Of a DNA stretch of 64,000 nucleotides, positions 21,810 through 33,753 are shown in pieces. The DNA comes from Cannabis sativa. Taxonomy: Eukaryota > Streptophyta > Magnoliopsida > Rosales > Cannabaceae. The position numbers and the translations under genes were made by a program. Below the pieces are notes generated by a model. It was not told where the DNA came from, did no database searches, and saw only the letters and a program-made list of their open reading frames with translations. Each line of letters begins with the position of its first letter. Position 1 is the stretch's first letter. The stretch covers positions 17,732,001 through 17,796,000 of the forward strand of contig NC_083603.1 of NCBI RefSeq assembly GCF_029168945.1. Reading direction: 5' to 3'.

Positions 21810-24092
21810 CACTACTAGAAAAATGGGTTTTAGTGACACACATTGAGTAACTCTAAAACTATTTAGTGACACTTCAACGCGCGTCACTAATGAGGGTGAC
21901 TGGAAAGATAGTTTTTAGTGACATTTCACACGTGTCACTGAACCCTTTTACATTCACTTTTTGCGCGTCACTATAGGCATATAGTGTCAGATTTTGTCAG
22001 ACTGAACAGGTAATAGCCACACACATGAAGTGTCACTATATCCTTTTTTTCTTTTTTTTTTTGTTATATTTTATTAATATTTTTAGAGATATAGTGACAC
22101 ACAAAAAAAGTCACTATACTTATTCATTTATTTATTTTAATAATTTTTTTAATATAAAGTTTTATTTTTTTATTTATTTTAATAATTAATATACTTATAT
22201 ATATCAGATTTGTTTTATTTTAATTTTCAAATAAAACAACTTTTTTTTTTTTGAAATAGATATAAAAAAAATGTATATATACATTTACATTCAATAATCA
22301 AAAATTATTTTACAGAAAAAAAATAAAAATAAATAAAGTATATTGAACAAAAAAAAAATATTATTTTAAATCAATATAACAAGTATTGTTCAATACAACA
22401 CTAAAAATTTAGGATAATTAAAAACAAAGTAAAAAATAGCTATGAACACATCCAGAAATAAAATTGAAATTTGAAAAAAGAAATTACAAGCAGAACCCTA
22501 CAGCCACCATAGACGATGAGCCTAAAATCACCAGCGTTCGAATGTTGAGATCCACGAAACCCGCCACCTTAGACCAAGAACCTAGAGCTGTCAGCATTCG
22601 AAAGACGAGATCAATGAACTCTGCCACCGTAAACCACAGACGACTTTGAATAGCGAGATCCACGACGACCTTCAAACATAGTCCTCCTGAAAAAATCAAA
22701 GACAGAGGGAGAGATTTATAGCTCGAAAAAAAATATACTGAGGGAGGCGAGGGACACGAAGGGAGACCTTGAGCGATTGGACAAAGGAGAAGCTATCGAT
22801 CATAATGGCGAGAGATGTTTCTGCAAGCTTTTGTTAAAGTATTTTTCCTTAAAACATGATTAAAGAAATATTTTGTTGAGGCTATTGTAGCTGTGAACAA
22901 ATATGGACTCCACCATCCCCCAACCTGTTAATAAGAATAAAATTCCATGTCACAAAGTTTTGGGAGCATTTCATTATGTATTTCCATAAAAGTAATAAAT
23001 AAAAGCAAAACAAAATTATTCAGCAAAAAAAAAAGAAAAACAAACTCACGAATCCAGGAGCTAGGAAAAAGAATGGAGTTTGAGGAGAATACTTGATTGT
23101 TACAAAAAATTACATTAAACATCCATAAATTGTTTAAAAAATTTGGTCACAAAAAGGCGCTCCTCTTTCCATTATGGAAGGTACCATTGGATTTGTATTA
23201 CAAAGGAGGAGCTCACAACTTTTTCCAATTAAATTATATGCTGTAACCATTATTTGTGCCTGCAAATTTAAATAAACAATTGTTTTCTTTGTCTTCAAAT
23301 AAAAAATGTCTGGGAATATTTGTTAAATTTATTTAGTTTAATTAGTATGTACCTGTAATCCATCCTCTACGCCCTAAATCCGCAAAGTCTCAGGCGCTTG
23401 TCGCCAGAGGAAGTTGGGCAGCAACATCTGCCAAGAGAAAGGAAGAAGAGGCGAGAGGAAGAGATTGCAGAGGCGAGAGGAAGAGAGGCAGAGGAAGAGG
23501 CGAGAATATTATTAGGGTTTTTTTATGAAAGAGAAAGAAGGGTTCAGACCCAATTTATTTCTTTTTATTTTTTTTATTAATAAATGTTTTATATTTTTTG
23601 GTCAGTTTTTATGGGAAAAAAAGCTTTGGGTTTGAAATTATAGAAAACTGTGCTACCTTTTAGTGTTTTTATATTTTTTTTTAAATAATTAGGGCTGATT
23701 ATTAATTATTATTTTTTAAAATAAAAGGGTGTATAGTGACACGCTACGCGTGTGAGCAAATTTGTATTGCCAACGCGTTATGCGTGTCGCTAAATCCACG
23801 TGATTCACATGTGGCTTTAGCGACACGCATAACGCGTTGCCAAACAAATTTCCTCACACGCGTGGCACGTCTCTATAGGCCGTGGTTTTTTTATTTTTAT
23901 AAAATTATAAATTTTAGGTTTTAGTATTTAGTGACACTCCATATTTTTAGTGACTCGCATTTCGGGTGATAAACACCGAATATTTAGAGTCTAATAGTGT
24001 GTGTCACTAAAACCTACTCCTAATTTTTTAGTGACCCACACTATTATGCGTGTCACTATATAGTGTCACTAAAAGCCTAATTTGTAGTAGTG
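21810..24092. mobile_element. Non-autonomous CACTA (En/Spm-like) transposon, 2283 bp
   Basis: The ends read CACTACTAGAAAAA (21810-21823) and, on the other strand, CACTACTACAAATTAGG (from 24092). The 3-bp duplication GAG flanks it (21807-21809, 24093-24095). Many copies of a subterminal motif AGTGACAC/GTGTCACT lie within about 300 bp of both ends in both orientations, as expected for transposase binding sites. No transposase is encoded. The interior includes imperfect direct repeats (22500-22675) and a purine-rich segment (23400-23510) of unknown origin. Confidence 0.93.
22495..22675. repeat. Imperfect tandem repeat (~63 bp unit) inside the CACTA element
   Basis: Nearly three units sharing gccacc-(n)-tagac, aga/gcctagag or aaaatcaccag, cattcgaa and gagatccacgaa. 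Too diverged to be a recent slippage product. Possibly a captured or internally amplified fragment; translation gives only a short frame, and I do not call a gene. Confidence 0.6.
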
Positions 24093-24583
24093 GAGAGAGA
24101 GAGAGAGAAGATAGAGAGGTATAGAGAAAAGAGAGATTGTGTTTGAATTTTGTAAGAAGAATTCTCTGTAGATAAAAATGTTTTGGGTAAGAGTGTGAGA
24201 TGTAAAATACTTTGAGAGAACTCATTAGAGAATCGATCTCGTCTGTATTTGTACTTGTTCTTAATGAATAAAGAGGATATGGTGATGTTTCAGAATTAGA
24301 GTAGAGCCATAGATCACATCAATCTATTGGACTTGAACCAGTATATATCTTGGTGTTGATTTCTATTGTTTTACTGCTTTAATTGTTTCTTGTTTTCATA
24401 CTCTTTTCATCCATATTTTCATCTGTTTTGTGTGTGTAATTTGTTAATCTTGTCATTGCTAATTGTTTGATTGTTTAAAGTTTTGTTGATTTGATTCTGC
24501 ACCTTTAGTTGTAATTTTCCCACAAATCAGAGCTTGGTAATTGATCACGATTCTTTCTGCTGCAATTCTTGAAGAAACTTTGA

Positions 24584-24793
24584 ATGTCATTAATGGTAAG
24601 ATTCGAATTGGAGAAATTCGATGGAATAGGAGACTTTACGCTATGGAGAGAAAGTCTGAAAGGAATTCTAGTGCACCAGAAGGTATCCAAGGTTCTTGGA
24701 GATGAGAAACTTTTGGCCGAGAAGAAACTAGTGGAAAAAGCATAAATGAATGAGATGGCATACTCCATGATCATCACTAAATCATTTGGTTAG
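24584..24793 (+). pseudogene. copia gag N-terminal fragment
   Basis: Reads as the start of a copia gag: FELEKFDGIGDFTLWRESL and ILVHQKVSKVLGDE, the DUF4219/UBN2-type segment, with an in-frame TAA at 24743 and a terminal TAG at about 24791. It follows the LTR and primer-binding-like site at the expected distance. After 24793 the sequence no longer matches gag, so the element is 3'-truncated here. Confidence 0.8.
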
Positions 24794-25000
24794 CAAAAGT
24801 TAGCAAAGTAATTTAAAAATCACTATAGCCCGCATAAGTTAGTGGGACGTTACACATAATTAGCAAACACCAAAACAAGCCTCATTCTCACTCCTTCTTC
24901 CAGCTCTCTCTTGGATATGTTGGTTAGTTTATTTTACAGTACATTCTCTGAAAACCTCTTTAGTCCACACATCAAGTTCCTTTATGAGACAAATTTTGGG
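24794..25000. other. Unassigned spacer between the copia fragment and the LINE remnant
   Basis: About 200 bp without recognised features. Confidence 0.4.
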
Positions 25001-25029
25001 GAATACAATGAGTAAGACTTTGATACCTT

Positions 25030-25500
25030 TTATTAAACATATCAGCTTTATACAATTTTCCAATCCAAACTTTCTCCACCTACCATCATCAAGTTAACAA
25101 CAGTAGTAGCATTTTGAAGACCAGGATTAAATGTAGTGCCTAAAGGATTGATGTTATCCTGAAACCATGGTTCCCCAAAGACATTTATCTTACTACTCCT
25201 ACCAACGTACCATCTAACACCACTTCTTACTATCTCTTGTGCCTCTCAAATACTATACCAAACAAAATTAGGATCATTACCTAATTGGGCATTGAGATAA
25301 CGTCTATTTAAGAAGTATACCTTGCTTTTAAAAGTTTCGTGGAAAAGAAAATCATGTCTAGTGAGTAATTGGCTTGTTTCCCAATATTTCTAGATTAAAA
25401 TCCTAAATATTGTGAAATTTCATTCCACCCATACTCTTGTGCTTACATAACCTATGAATACCTTTACCACTAGCTAGTAAAAGACGATTTCTACTAAAAC
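25030..25500 (-). pseudogene. LINE (non-LTR retrotransposon) reverse-transcriptase tail remnant
   Basis: Minus-strand translation gives the region after the reverse-transcriptase domain of plant L1-type LINEs: SGKGIHRLCKHKSMGGMKFH, then KVYFLNRRYLNAQLGNDPN, FVWYSI-stop-EAQEIVRSGVRW and GEPWFQDNINPL. The internal stop replaces the Trp usual at that point, and a frameshift near 25390 separates the two halves. 5' and 3' parts are missing, so this is an old, truncated copy. Confidence 0.8.
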
Positions 25501-27117
25501 ATGGACATTACCCTCTCCATTAATTAAATTGTCATATTTGAATTAATGTGTTATAATTTGTGTGTTTTTACTAATATTTTTTTTTATAATGATTTAAAAG
25601 TGATTATTTAATTTTTTTGTAACTTATTGTACTTTCTCATATAAGGTGTGAGAATTGTAATATATCATTACTCATTATAACATAATAAATATTTCATTTG
25701 AAAAATTATGGAATAGAATTTACCAAGTGTTAATAAATTAAAGATTAATTAGAATTTTTACTTTTTAATTTTGATATGTATTAATAAACCATATTGTGTG
25801 AATGTTTTAGACAGTTAAAAATTCTCTTCGAACTATTGAGATTATTAGACTCAAGGACTTTTGCCTAATTTTACTAATGGAAGCCCACCATGAATAAAAG
25901 TTCATGAGGTATAATTTAATATATGTTAAAATTTGAGGGCACAAATATTTGATAGATATCAAAGTTTGGAGCTACAATTTAGTTCATGGATTATCACTGA
26001 ATTAAAAAAATTGGACAGAACTCCTTGAATTCAACAATCTCAATATAGTTCGAAAAAATATTTAACAACTTGAAAAATACGAAAGACATAATTTGGTATA
26101 TGTTAAAATTAAGTGGCGAAAATATTAATTTGCCTAAATTATATAGATCAAAATAAGATTTATAGTAAAACAAAATGTATATAGATTAGTTATCCAAAAA
26201 TGCATATAAATTGATACACTTATAATAAGATCTTAAACCACTAGTAGTATGCTATTATAATAATAAATTAAGTTTGACATGTAATTAATTATTCTAATTT
26301 CCTATATTTTTTACTACTTTGTAGCTGTAGGGTACATTTGTTTTGGTTTTTGTTTGAAGTGATGAGTGGCTACTTTAAAACAGCATTTGGATTCAAAGGA
26401 TAAAAAATATACTGACAGAATAAACCACGTGAATATTCCTTTTATGTCAATAAAATATGAAGCAGTTAATCTTTTTTTCTGTCAATAATGCAAAGCTTTT
26501 TTAAAGTGCACCGTAATGTACAGCAAGATTTAGATTAGAAGGCGTATTAAAGTAGTTTGTTGGAATTTAGAGATAAGATGGATGGGGTTTCATTTTAAAA
26601 TTAATTGGCGATGGGAGGAATGGCTCACTCATCTTACATATCACAATTTATTTCATCTTACATACCATAATTTATTTCTACACATTAATAATGTCGGACT
26701 AACTCTTAATATAATTTAAAAAAAAAAAAAGTAGTCAGGTTTCAAAAAAATAAATAAATAAATAAGAAAAGTAGTCTTGCAATGGTGGGGAGGATAACAA
26801 ATATCATTGACATACTGACATTTTTTTTTTTTGGTTTCTGTTTTCTTTCATTTTCTTTTAAAGAGAAAAAAAAATGTCATTCATGACGCGGTGGGGTATG
26901 TTTTAATTTAGTGGTCTTTTCAATTCTTTTCTTTTAATACAAATTTATGCAATGACCCCATTTTTTGGTCGCTTCTTACTAAAAAATTGTTTACTTTTTT
27001 TTTTTAATAACTATTGCAATAAGGCTGCCAAGGCAACTCAACTATTAATAAAAAAAAAAAAAAAGACAAGAGTAACTCAACTCTTAATAATTTGAATATT
27101 GTAATTAAGACTTGGAA
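25501..27117. other. AT-rich intergenic DNA
   Basis: No gene or repeat structure recognised in about 1.6 kb, apart from short A or T runs (for example near 26710, 26820 and 27050). Confidence 0.6.
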
Positions 27118-27503
27118 ATTCATTTGGGAAATTTTATTTTTAATGTTTAAAAAAATACTCTCTAACAAAATTTAGACTCCTAATTAATTCATACAATTAA
27201 ATGCTATTGTTTTCAATTTCTACCCAAAATACCCTCCCTTTTATTTTCCTTCTCTCTCTGTCTCTTTCTCTTCTCCCGTCTCTCTTCCTCTTCCTCGCAC
27301 CACCGAGACCAACCAGACACAGGCACCGAGACTACCCAACCACCACCACCGAACCTCCTCATTTACTCAAAAATCCAGATGAAACCCAGAGGCCCAAGAC
27401 CGGTCGGACCTCCATAGTACTCAAGCATCAAAAACCCAGAGGCCCCGAACCTCTGTCTCCGTCTTTATCTTCATCTTCGTGTTTATTTTTTTATTGGATT
27501 AGG

Positions 27504-27676
27504 TTATCGATAAGTTATCGATAGTTTATCGATGACATTTATCGATAGGTTATCGATAGTATATCGAAGACATTTATCGATAAGTTGTCGATATGTTATC
27601 GATGATTTCTGTTTGCACATAAAAAAAGCAGTGCGCAGACAAAACCATCGATAAAGTATCGATAACCCATCGATAA
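27504..27676. repeat. ATCGAT-rich tandem repeat inside the Mutator-like element
   Basis: About a dozen ATCGAT/TATCGATA-type sites in 170 bp, arranged as roughly 2.8 copies of a 36-bp unit (agttatcgatagtttatcga followed by tgacatttatcgata), then three dispersed sites. The motif is self-complementary. Confidence 0.85.
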
Positions 27677-27932
27677 TCTCATTTTGGCCAGAAAATCATA
27701 CCTTCCACCACCATCTAATGTGTCAAAAAAATACGAATTCAATGAGCTTCTAGTTGGGGGAGGGTTAGGTGGGCGGTGGCGAATGACGATTGTGGTTGAG
27801 AGAAGCCGAGGAGGAAGAAGAGAGAAAGATTTGGATAGGTGAGATTTGGGGTTGTTGGATTAAGTTTTGGGTAGATGAGAAGGTTTGGTGGTGGAGGAGA
27901 AGAGGTTCATTAATGGTGGTTGGTGGTGTCGG

Positions 27933-29666
27933 TGTTGGGTTTTATGCCCTAAATAAAACTCATTTCAATATAATTAGATTTACTTATTAATATAGATCAG
28001 AAATAACATTTAATGTTGCATGGTTCACATGATTTATTTCATGATTATATGTACATAATGAATGAATTCTATTTAAGTCTAGAACATATCAATTTGTTAA
28101 TGATTATAGTGTTGTCAACACACTGGAATATAATCTTAATTATATGTTCGAAAGTTTATTCCCTGATTTGTCAGAAAACTGGATTTAGACTGACATGGTA
28201 TAATCAGCGATAGGTATTCTTACACCTTGGATAAGTGTTATGTCCTTTCCAAGACATTGGCAAAGTTTACCAGCATCGGATGTATGGAGTATACATCGGA
28301 AGGGACCGATATTGAACTTTGATTAGATTTGTTAAAATTTACCGTAATATCTATTCAATTCAATATCACCTGTTGATCCTAGATCACATGATCTTAATCC
28401 TGATATGTTTAGGTTCGATCTCAAGAGTATTATACATGTTCTTTAATTTGTTAGTTAAGCCTACTTTTGGGTCAAGGTGATATGTACATTTTGGGAACAT
28501 GATAGTATAATTGAGTGGGAGCGCAAACATAAATATGGAATCTATAACTTCTATAGGGATTTAGAAGTGAAACGATGATATCCTTCGAGCTTGGCTAAAC
28601 AGAGATAAATGGTGGAGATCTCATTTCACTTCGCTGAAATATCATTTATACGGAGCTAAGTGTTTTAAAGATAAAATACATTGAAGGTGTAACGGTAACT
28701 TAGTGCCAATTTAATGTAGATCATCTATTAGAGGGTCATTGATCAAATTAGGATTATAACAATGGATAACTAATGACGTGTCTATATCGTGGAACATATA
28801 GAGCGTTTTATATACTGAGAGTGCAATTCTAAGTTCTATGCGTGGATTCAACGAAGAATTAATAAGTCAGTGAATTTAAGATATAAATTCTTGATCTACT
28901 TATTGGAAGCTCGGATATATAGACCCATGGTCCCCATACTAGTTGAGACCATACTTCTTGTAAGACTCAGTTAATTGATTTTGATTAATCAATTATAATT
29001 CTAAAGTTAGACTATATCTAGTTTATGATTTTTCACTAAGCAAGGGCGAAATTGTAAAGAAAAGAGATTCTAGGTTTATTTATTAATTAAGAGACTTAAG
29101 TGAGGCCCATTATCCAAGGCCCATGGCCGGCCACACTTATAGGCTTTTATCATTTATTTTTTCATTATTTTAATGCCAAGTAATTCTAACCTAAACTTAG
29201 ATGGTTACTTATAAATAGATAGTGATGACTCTCATTCACACTTAACTTTAGTGAATTCTATCAGATGAAAAACTGAGCCTCTATCTATTCTCTATAGCCG
29301 AAACCAGTTCTCTCTTCTTTTCTTCTCTAAATTTCAAATTCCTTGAGTGATAGAGTAGTGCCCACACACATCAAGTGGTATCTCAATCATAGTGTGTAAG
29401 ACTGTGAAAAATAAACCAACAAGAAGGAGATTCAGCATCAAAGGAAGGAGAGAAGGAGATTCAGGTTCAGATATTGATAATGCTCTGCTACAAAAAGGAA
29501 TCAAGGGCTAGATATCTGAACGAAAGGAGTCATTATATTTCGCTGCACCCGATGTAAGGTTTTCTTAAACTCTTATGTGTTTATTTCATTGTTTTAGAAT
29601 TCATATTAGGATGTTAATGAAACATACTTGTTAGTAAATCTAGATCCTGGTAAAATATTTCCAACA
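27933..29666 (+). repeat. 5' LTR of copia CI
   Basis: 1734 bp, TGTTGGG...CCAACA. Compared with the 3' LTR it lacks about 160 bp near 29100 (the attaataaatatattaaatg...gcataa stretch present at 58168-58330). Otherwise highly similar. Confidence 0.93.
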
Positions 29667-29685
29667 ACTGGCCTCAGAGCCATGG
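29667..29685 (+). other. Primer-binding site of copia CI
   Basis: ACTGGCCTCAGAGCCATGG directly after the 5' LTR, identical to that of AB and FG. Confidence 0.85.
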
Positions 29686-29944
29686 TAATGATTTACTTTC
29701 ATGAAATATGAATTAAAACGATGTTTTGTGTTGATTTGGATGGTTTCATATGGTTTATGTGCTTATTTGATGATAGTTTAGAAATCGCAGAATATGTTAC
29801 TAAAATATTTTTTATTTCGATCTGGAATTATTTTTTGTGGAAAGTAGACAAAAAATTAATAAATTTAGGCTTTTACAGAACCTAATTTGGATTTTTTATG
29901 AATTAGTTATGATTTTTTGAATTTGAACGAAAATATCGGGATTT

Positions 29945-30110
29945 GAATGTCACACGCGCGCGCACGAGCCTCGGATCCGCTGCTGTGTGAAGGGCAGCTC
30001 GCGCCCAAGATCCTCGGTCAAATGGGGCTGCTTGCAGCCTCTATCCTCGGCCACACCCTTGCTTCCGCGCGCGCAGGGGTAATGCAATGCATACCCCCTG
30101 TGCCTCAAAC
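29945..30110 (+). other. GC-rich leader island with hairpin (CI)
   Basis: CpG-rich block (cacgcgcgcgcacg; ccgcgcgcgcagggg) surrounded by AT-rich leader. At 30074-30100 the arms CAGGGG and CCCCTG enclose an ATGCA-(A)-TGCAT core. The corresponding AB hairpin has GGACGGG/CCCGTCC arms. Confidence 0.8.
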
Positions 30111-32860
30111 TTGTTTTCGTCATAACTTTTGATTCAAAAATCATTTTTCATTGAAACAAAAGCCAAATTTTGGTAGAATTTTGTGTAGAATCTAAATTTT
30201 CAATTAAAAATCTAATTTTAAGAATAAAATTAATTTTTATTAATTTTTAATTAATTAAAATTAGTTTTTGATATTAGTAGGCTTTGAATTTTGAAAATTT
30301 GATTTCTCACAAAGGAGCCTTATGGTTATTATTGAAATTTTAGATTATTTTATTTATTTTAATTATAAGATCAGATATTATTTTTTTTATTAAATTTTAA
30401 ATGATCTTACTTTGATATTAAAATATTATCTTTTTAAAATAATTTTTTTTTCAAATTTCAAAGTTTGCTAACCATATCATATCTTTTTCAAATTATTTAT
30501 TTTCAAAATATATTTTATTAATTAAAATTATAAGATTAGGAATATGTTAGGTTTAACATTTTATCTTATTAGACATTTTTTTATTAAAATTATATTTTGG
30601 CAAAAATAACATGAAATTTGAAAAATTAGTTAGTTTAGTTTGAATAGATATTTTAGGGTTTCAAACCATAAAATTTTTCAAACTTATTATTTTATTATTT
30701 TTTTAAAAAAATATTCTAACCATATAAAATATCTTATTTTTCAATTAGTTTATTTATGTAATATCTAAATTTAAAATTCATAATATTATATTATATTATC
30801 TTATTAGAAATTTTAAATAAATTTAAATTTTGAATAAACTTGATATTTGAAAAATTGGTTAGATATTTTTGATTTTTTGTTAGAATTTAAGAAATTTAGG
30901 AGTTTGTTGAATTTTGAATTTTTCAAATATTCTCTAACAACCTAAATTTGAATTCTAGTTAAGATATTTATTTTAAAATTTTATTTTATTTTAAATTTTA
31001 AAATTGAGATATTTTAGCTTACTTTCCAGATATTCTAGATCAGTTATTTGTTTGTATTGTTTGATTATATTATTATGTATTCAAAATTTTTTTTACAAAC
31101 TTATTATTTATTTGATCTAAAATGCTATGATTAACTTGTTGACAGATCCAATGATCTGATTTTAATCATAGTCTAATTGTCAATAGATCTTATAAATAAT
31201 TTGTAACAGGTAAATTTTTCAATTTCTTTCATCTGTGTAAACCTAGTAACATGATAGGGCCCATCCAAATCTTTTGACCTGTGTGAGCCTATATGTTTGC
31301 TATTGGGCTTAGATGCATATAGGAAGCCCATTTAAGTTTTACTAAGTAAATAGACTAGGTTGCTAAAATAAATTTTGACATAAGTAAATTTATTTAGGCC
31401 CAATTAGATTTGGGCTTATTCAATGAATAACAATTGTTTATTTAAAGGTTAAATTCATCTCTTTTGGGCATTGTGTGAGAGTTGGGGGCCAATAGAAGTG
31501 GGTAAGACATACTGAACCCAACTCCCCCTCACATGAACTACTCCAATTGTAAAGGTCCATTTGCCTTATTTAAATAATTGTATTAGGTTAATTATATTAG
31601 TCTAACCTAATTAAAATTGAATTAGCAACATAATTAACTTTTAAAATATATGAAAATTAATTTTTCATTTAATATTTTAAAGTTAATTTTAGAAAAACAC
31701 TTAGTAAATGAAATTATTCTAGATAATTATTTCTAGAACTAGTTATTTTTTCTAATATTTAATTAGGAAAATATTATAGATTGTAAAATTAATTGTTTAA
31801 TAATTAATTTTGGTACAATCTAATTTAAGTATATTTTTCCTAGTATTAAAATAGAATTAATAATTAAGTCTCCTCTATACTTAATTATTTATTTCTTGAA
31901 TTTAATACATTTAATTAAATTGAAAATTTAAATATTTAAGTTGATTTTCATCATGATACTTAAATATTATTATTTTTATGTTATTTAATTAAAATTAAAA
32001 ATTATTTTAAGTTTGAAATCTTATTTCATATAACTTAAATTTGAATAATTTTTAAAATATATTTTATTTTATTTTATTAATCTTTTTCCCACAATTTCGA
32101 AATTGTATTTTTTAAATGCAAAAATTTCGAATTTTATTTGAAAAATAGATTAAAGTTGTAAATTATTTATTTTAATTTTGGACCAACTTAAATCAATGAT
32201 TTTTTCATTTAATGATTAATTAAAATAAATGAAGTAAAATATATTTAATTAGAAAATGAATTAATTAGTCCATGAAAATCTAGATAGATATTATCTGTTT
32301 TTGCTTGAAATATTTTTCTAGTATATTTATTTTAATAGAAAATTAATATTTAAGTTGATTTTCATCATCATACTTATATATTTGAAAATTTTCTTATATA
32401 TTTAATTAAATAGGAAAATTATATATTTTGTTGTAAATTAATTTTATTAATTAATTTTGGGCCAACATTAAATTAGAATAATTTTTCCAGAATTTATTTT
32501 TATTTTATTTTAACAAGCAATTTCGAAAATTGTATTATTAAATACTTCAATTTTTCGAAATGTAATATATATTTATAGAAAATTAAATTTGAGTTGTAAA
32601 TTAATTTAAATTAATTTTGTAACAACTTAAATTAAATATTTTTCTAAATATTTATTGGAAATTATTACTAAGATGGAAATAATTCATGTTAATTTCATAT
32701 CCATCTAAGTAAAATTTATAAATATTAAATTAAAATTTATATCTAGAATTTTTCATTCTAAATTGGAAATTTTAATTAAATAAATATATATTTAAAATAA
32801 ATTGATTAAAATAAATATTAGAAGAAAATACACTTTAAATAATGAGCTTTATTATTAGGA
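30111..32860 (+). other. AT-rich noncoding leader of copia CI
   Basis: About 2.7 kb with no ORF, colinear with the DH leader (50600-53340, opposite strand). A less AT-rich block at about 31430-31570 is conserved in AB, FG and DH. Confidence 0.7.
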
Positions 32861-32861
32861 C

Positions 32862-33640
32862 ATTCGATCTCCATTGTTGGTTTTACATAGCTTTTGTTTT
32901 AGTGAGTAATCCTCCCTAATGGAGGAACGTTCATTAGCAAGTTAGCATCGTTTAATCTCGAAAGATAAATAGCTTTGTAAGTGTTTTATATGGTATGGAT
33001 CACCCTAATGGTGGCGACTGTATTTGACTTACAAAATATGAAACAATGGTGGAAGCTCATAAGATAGAATAGCCTTGACTCTCGCCTAAACGGGACAACG
33101 CTGGATTCCAATCTTGATCGAATAAAAGGTTGCTAGAATGTTTAACATTTTAGATGAGCTGACAACTCTATTCAATGGATGGTAGCTTTGACTCTCGCCT
33201 AAACGGGACACTGATATCAGTTTGTTGAAGACCTTGGAAATTATTTAGGATTGTACGTTTTAGTATTTTCACTTGTCATTCCTACTTGCTATATGTTTAA
33301 TAATTTCTGAATTGTGTATGAATTTATATTGAACCATGTTATTTTCTGTTATTAAATTGTAGTTTAATTTCGAATCTTCATTGTTGGTCTAACTTGGTTT
33401 GTTTATCTAATGAGATAAATCCCTAATGGATTTTCACCATTAGACATACATAATAGTGTTAGATCTCAAAAGATAAATATTGTATATGCAACATCTAGCT
33501 GTTCATCAATTGATGACACCTTAGACTAGTATTTTTACGATATGAAACAAGAAGATTGTATAAATAAGATTACTTTGACTTTCGCTAATCGAAGCATCGT
33601 TGGATTCTTATTTAAACAACGAAATTATCCTAATTCCTCT
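32862..33640 (+). other. Two tandem, diverged hairpin modules upstream of gag position (CI)
   Basis: Module 1 (32862-33240) has CCTCC-CTAAT-GGAGG (32911-32925), CACC-CTAAT-GGTG (33001-33013) and two copies of TTGACTCTCGCCTAAACGGG (33074-33097, 33187-33210). Module 2 (about 33370-33640) repeats the order: AATCC-CTAAT-GGATT (33418-33432), the palindrome CATCAATTGATG (33504-33515), tctcaaaagataaata, and tttgactttcgctaatcg. Stems differ, loop and order persist. Noncoding. Confidence 0.75.
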
Positions 33641-33753
33641 TAGCTTATTCATTTCGAATTAGCTCAATAACATATCATTGGATGAATGATCTATAAATCA
33701 TTTAATGTCATTCTATTTTTTTCTCTTCAGAAATTAAATGACGCATATGATTA

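Larger units (their letters stand above)
21240..24520 (+). repeat. 5' LTR of a copia element, interrupted by a CACTA transposon
   Basis: Left part about 21240-21809 and right part 24093-24520. The left part ends in a promoter-like block with CCTATAAATACC (21742-21753) and a GA-rich leader; the right part has the LTR end followed by a primer-binding-like TCAGAGCTTGG (24527-24537) and a gag start. The LTR without the insertion would be about 1 kb. Its left limit is uncertain and no 3' LTR lies in the window. Confidence 0.6.

Noticed and set aside
23398..23580. Arg/Glu-rich 60-codon frame in the CACTA element.
   Set aside because: Produced by GAGGAAGAG repeats; no recognisable domain, no splice-supported gene model.
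24028..24225. 65-codon minus-strand frame across the right CACTA end.
   Set aside because: Spans the transposon boundary and a GA-rich tract; a shadow of repeat sequence.
27201..27524. 107-codon proline- and serine-rich open frame at the left TIR of the Mutator-like element.
   Set aside because: It begins within a terminal inverted repeat and crosses low-complexity CT-rich sequence. No homology recognised; treated as chance.
27504..27676. Replication-related or DREF-type binding site cluster from ATCGAT repeats.
   Set aside because: TATCGATA function is known from insects, not plants. Kept only as a repeat.
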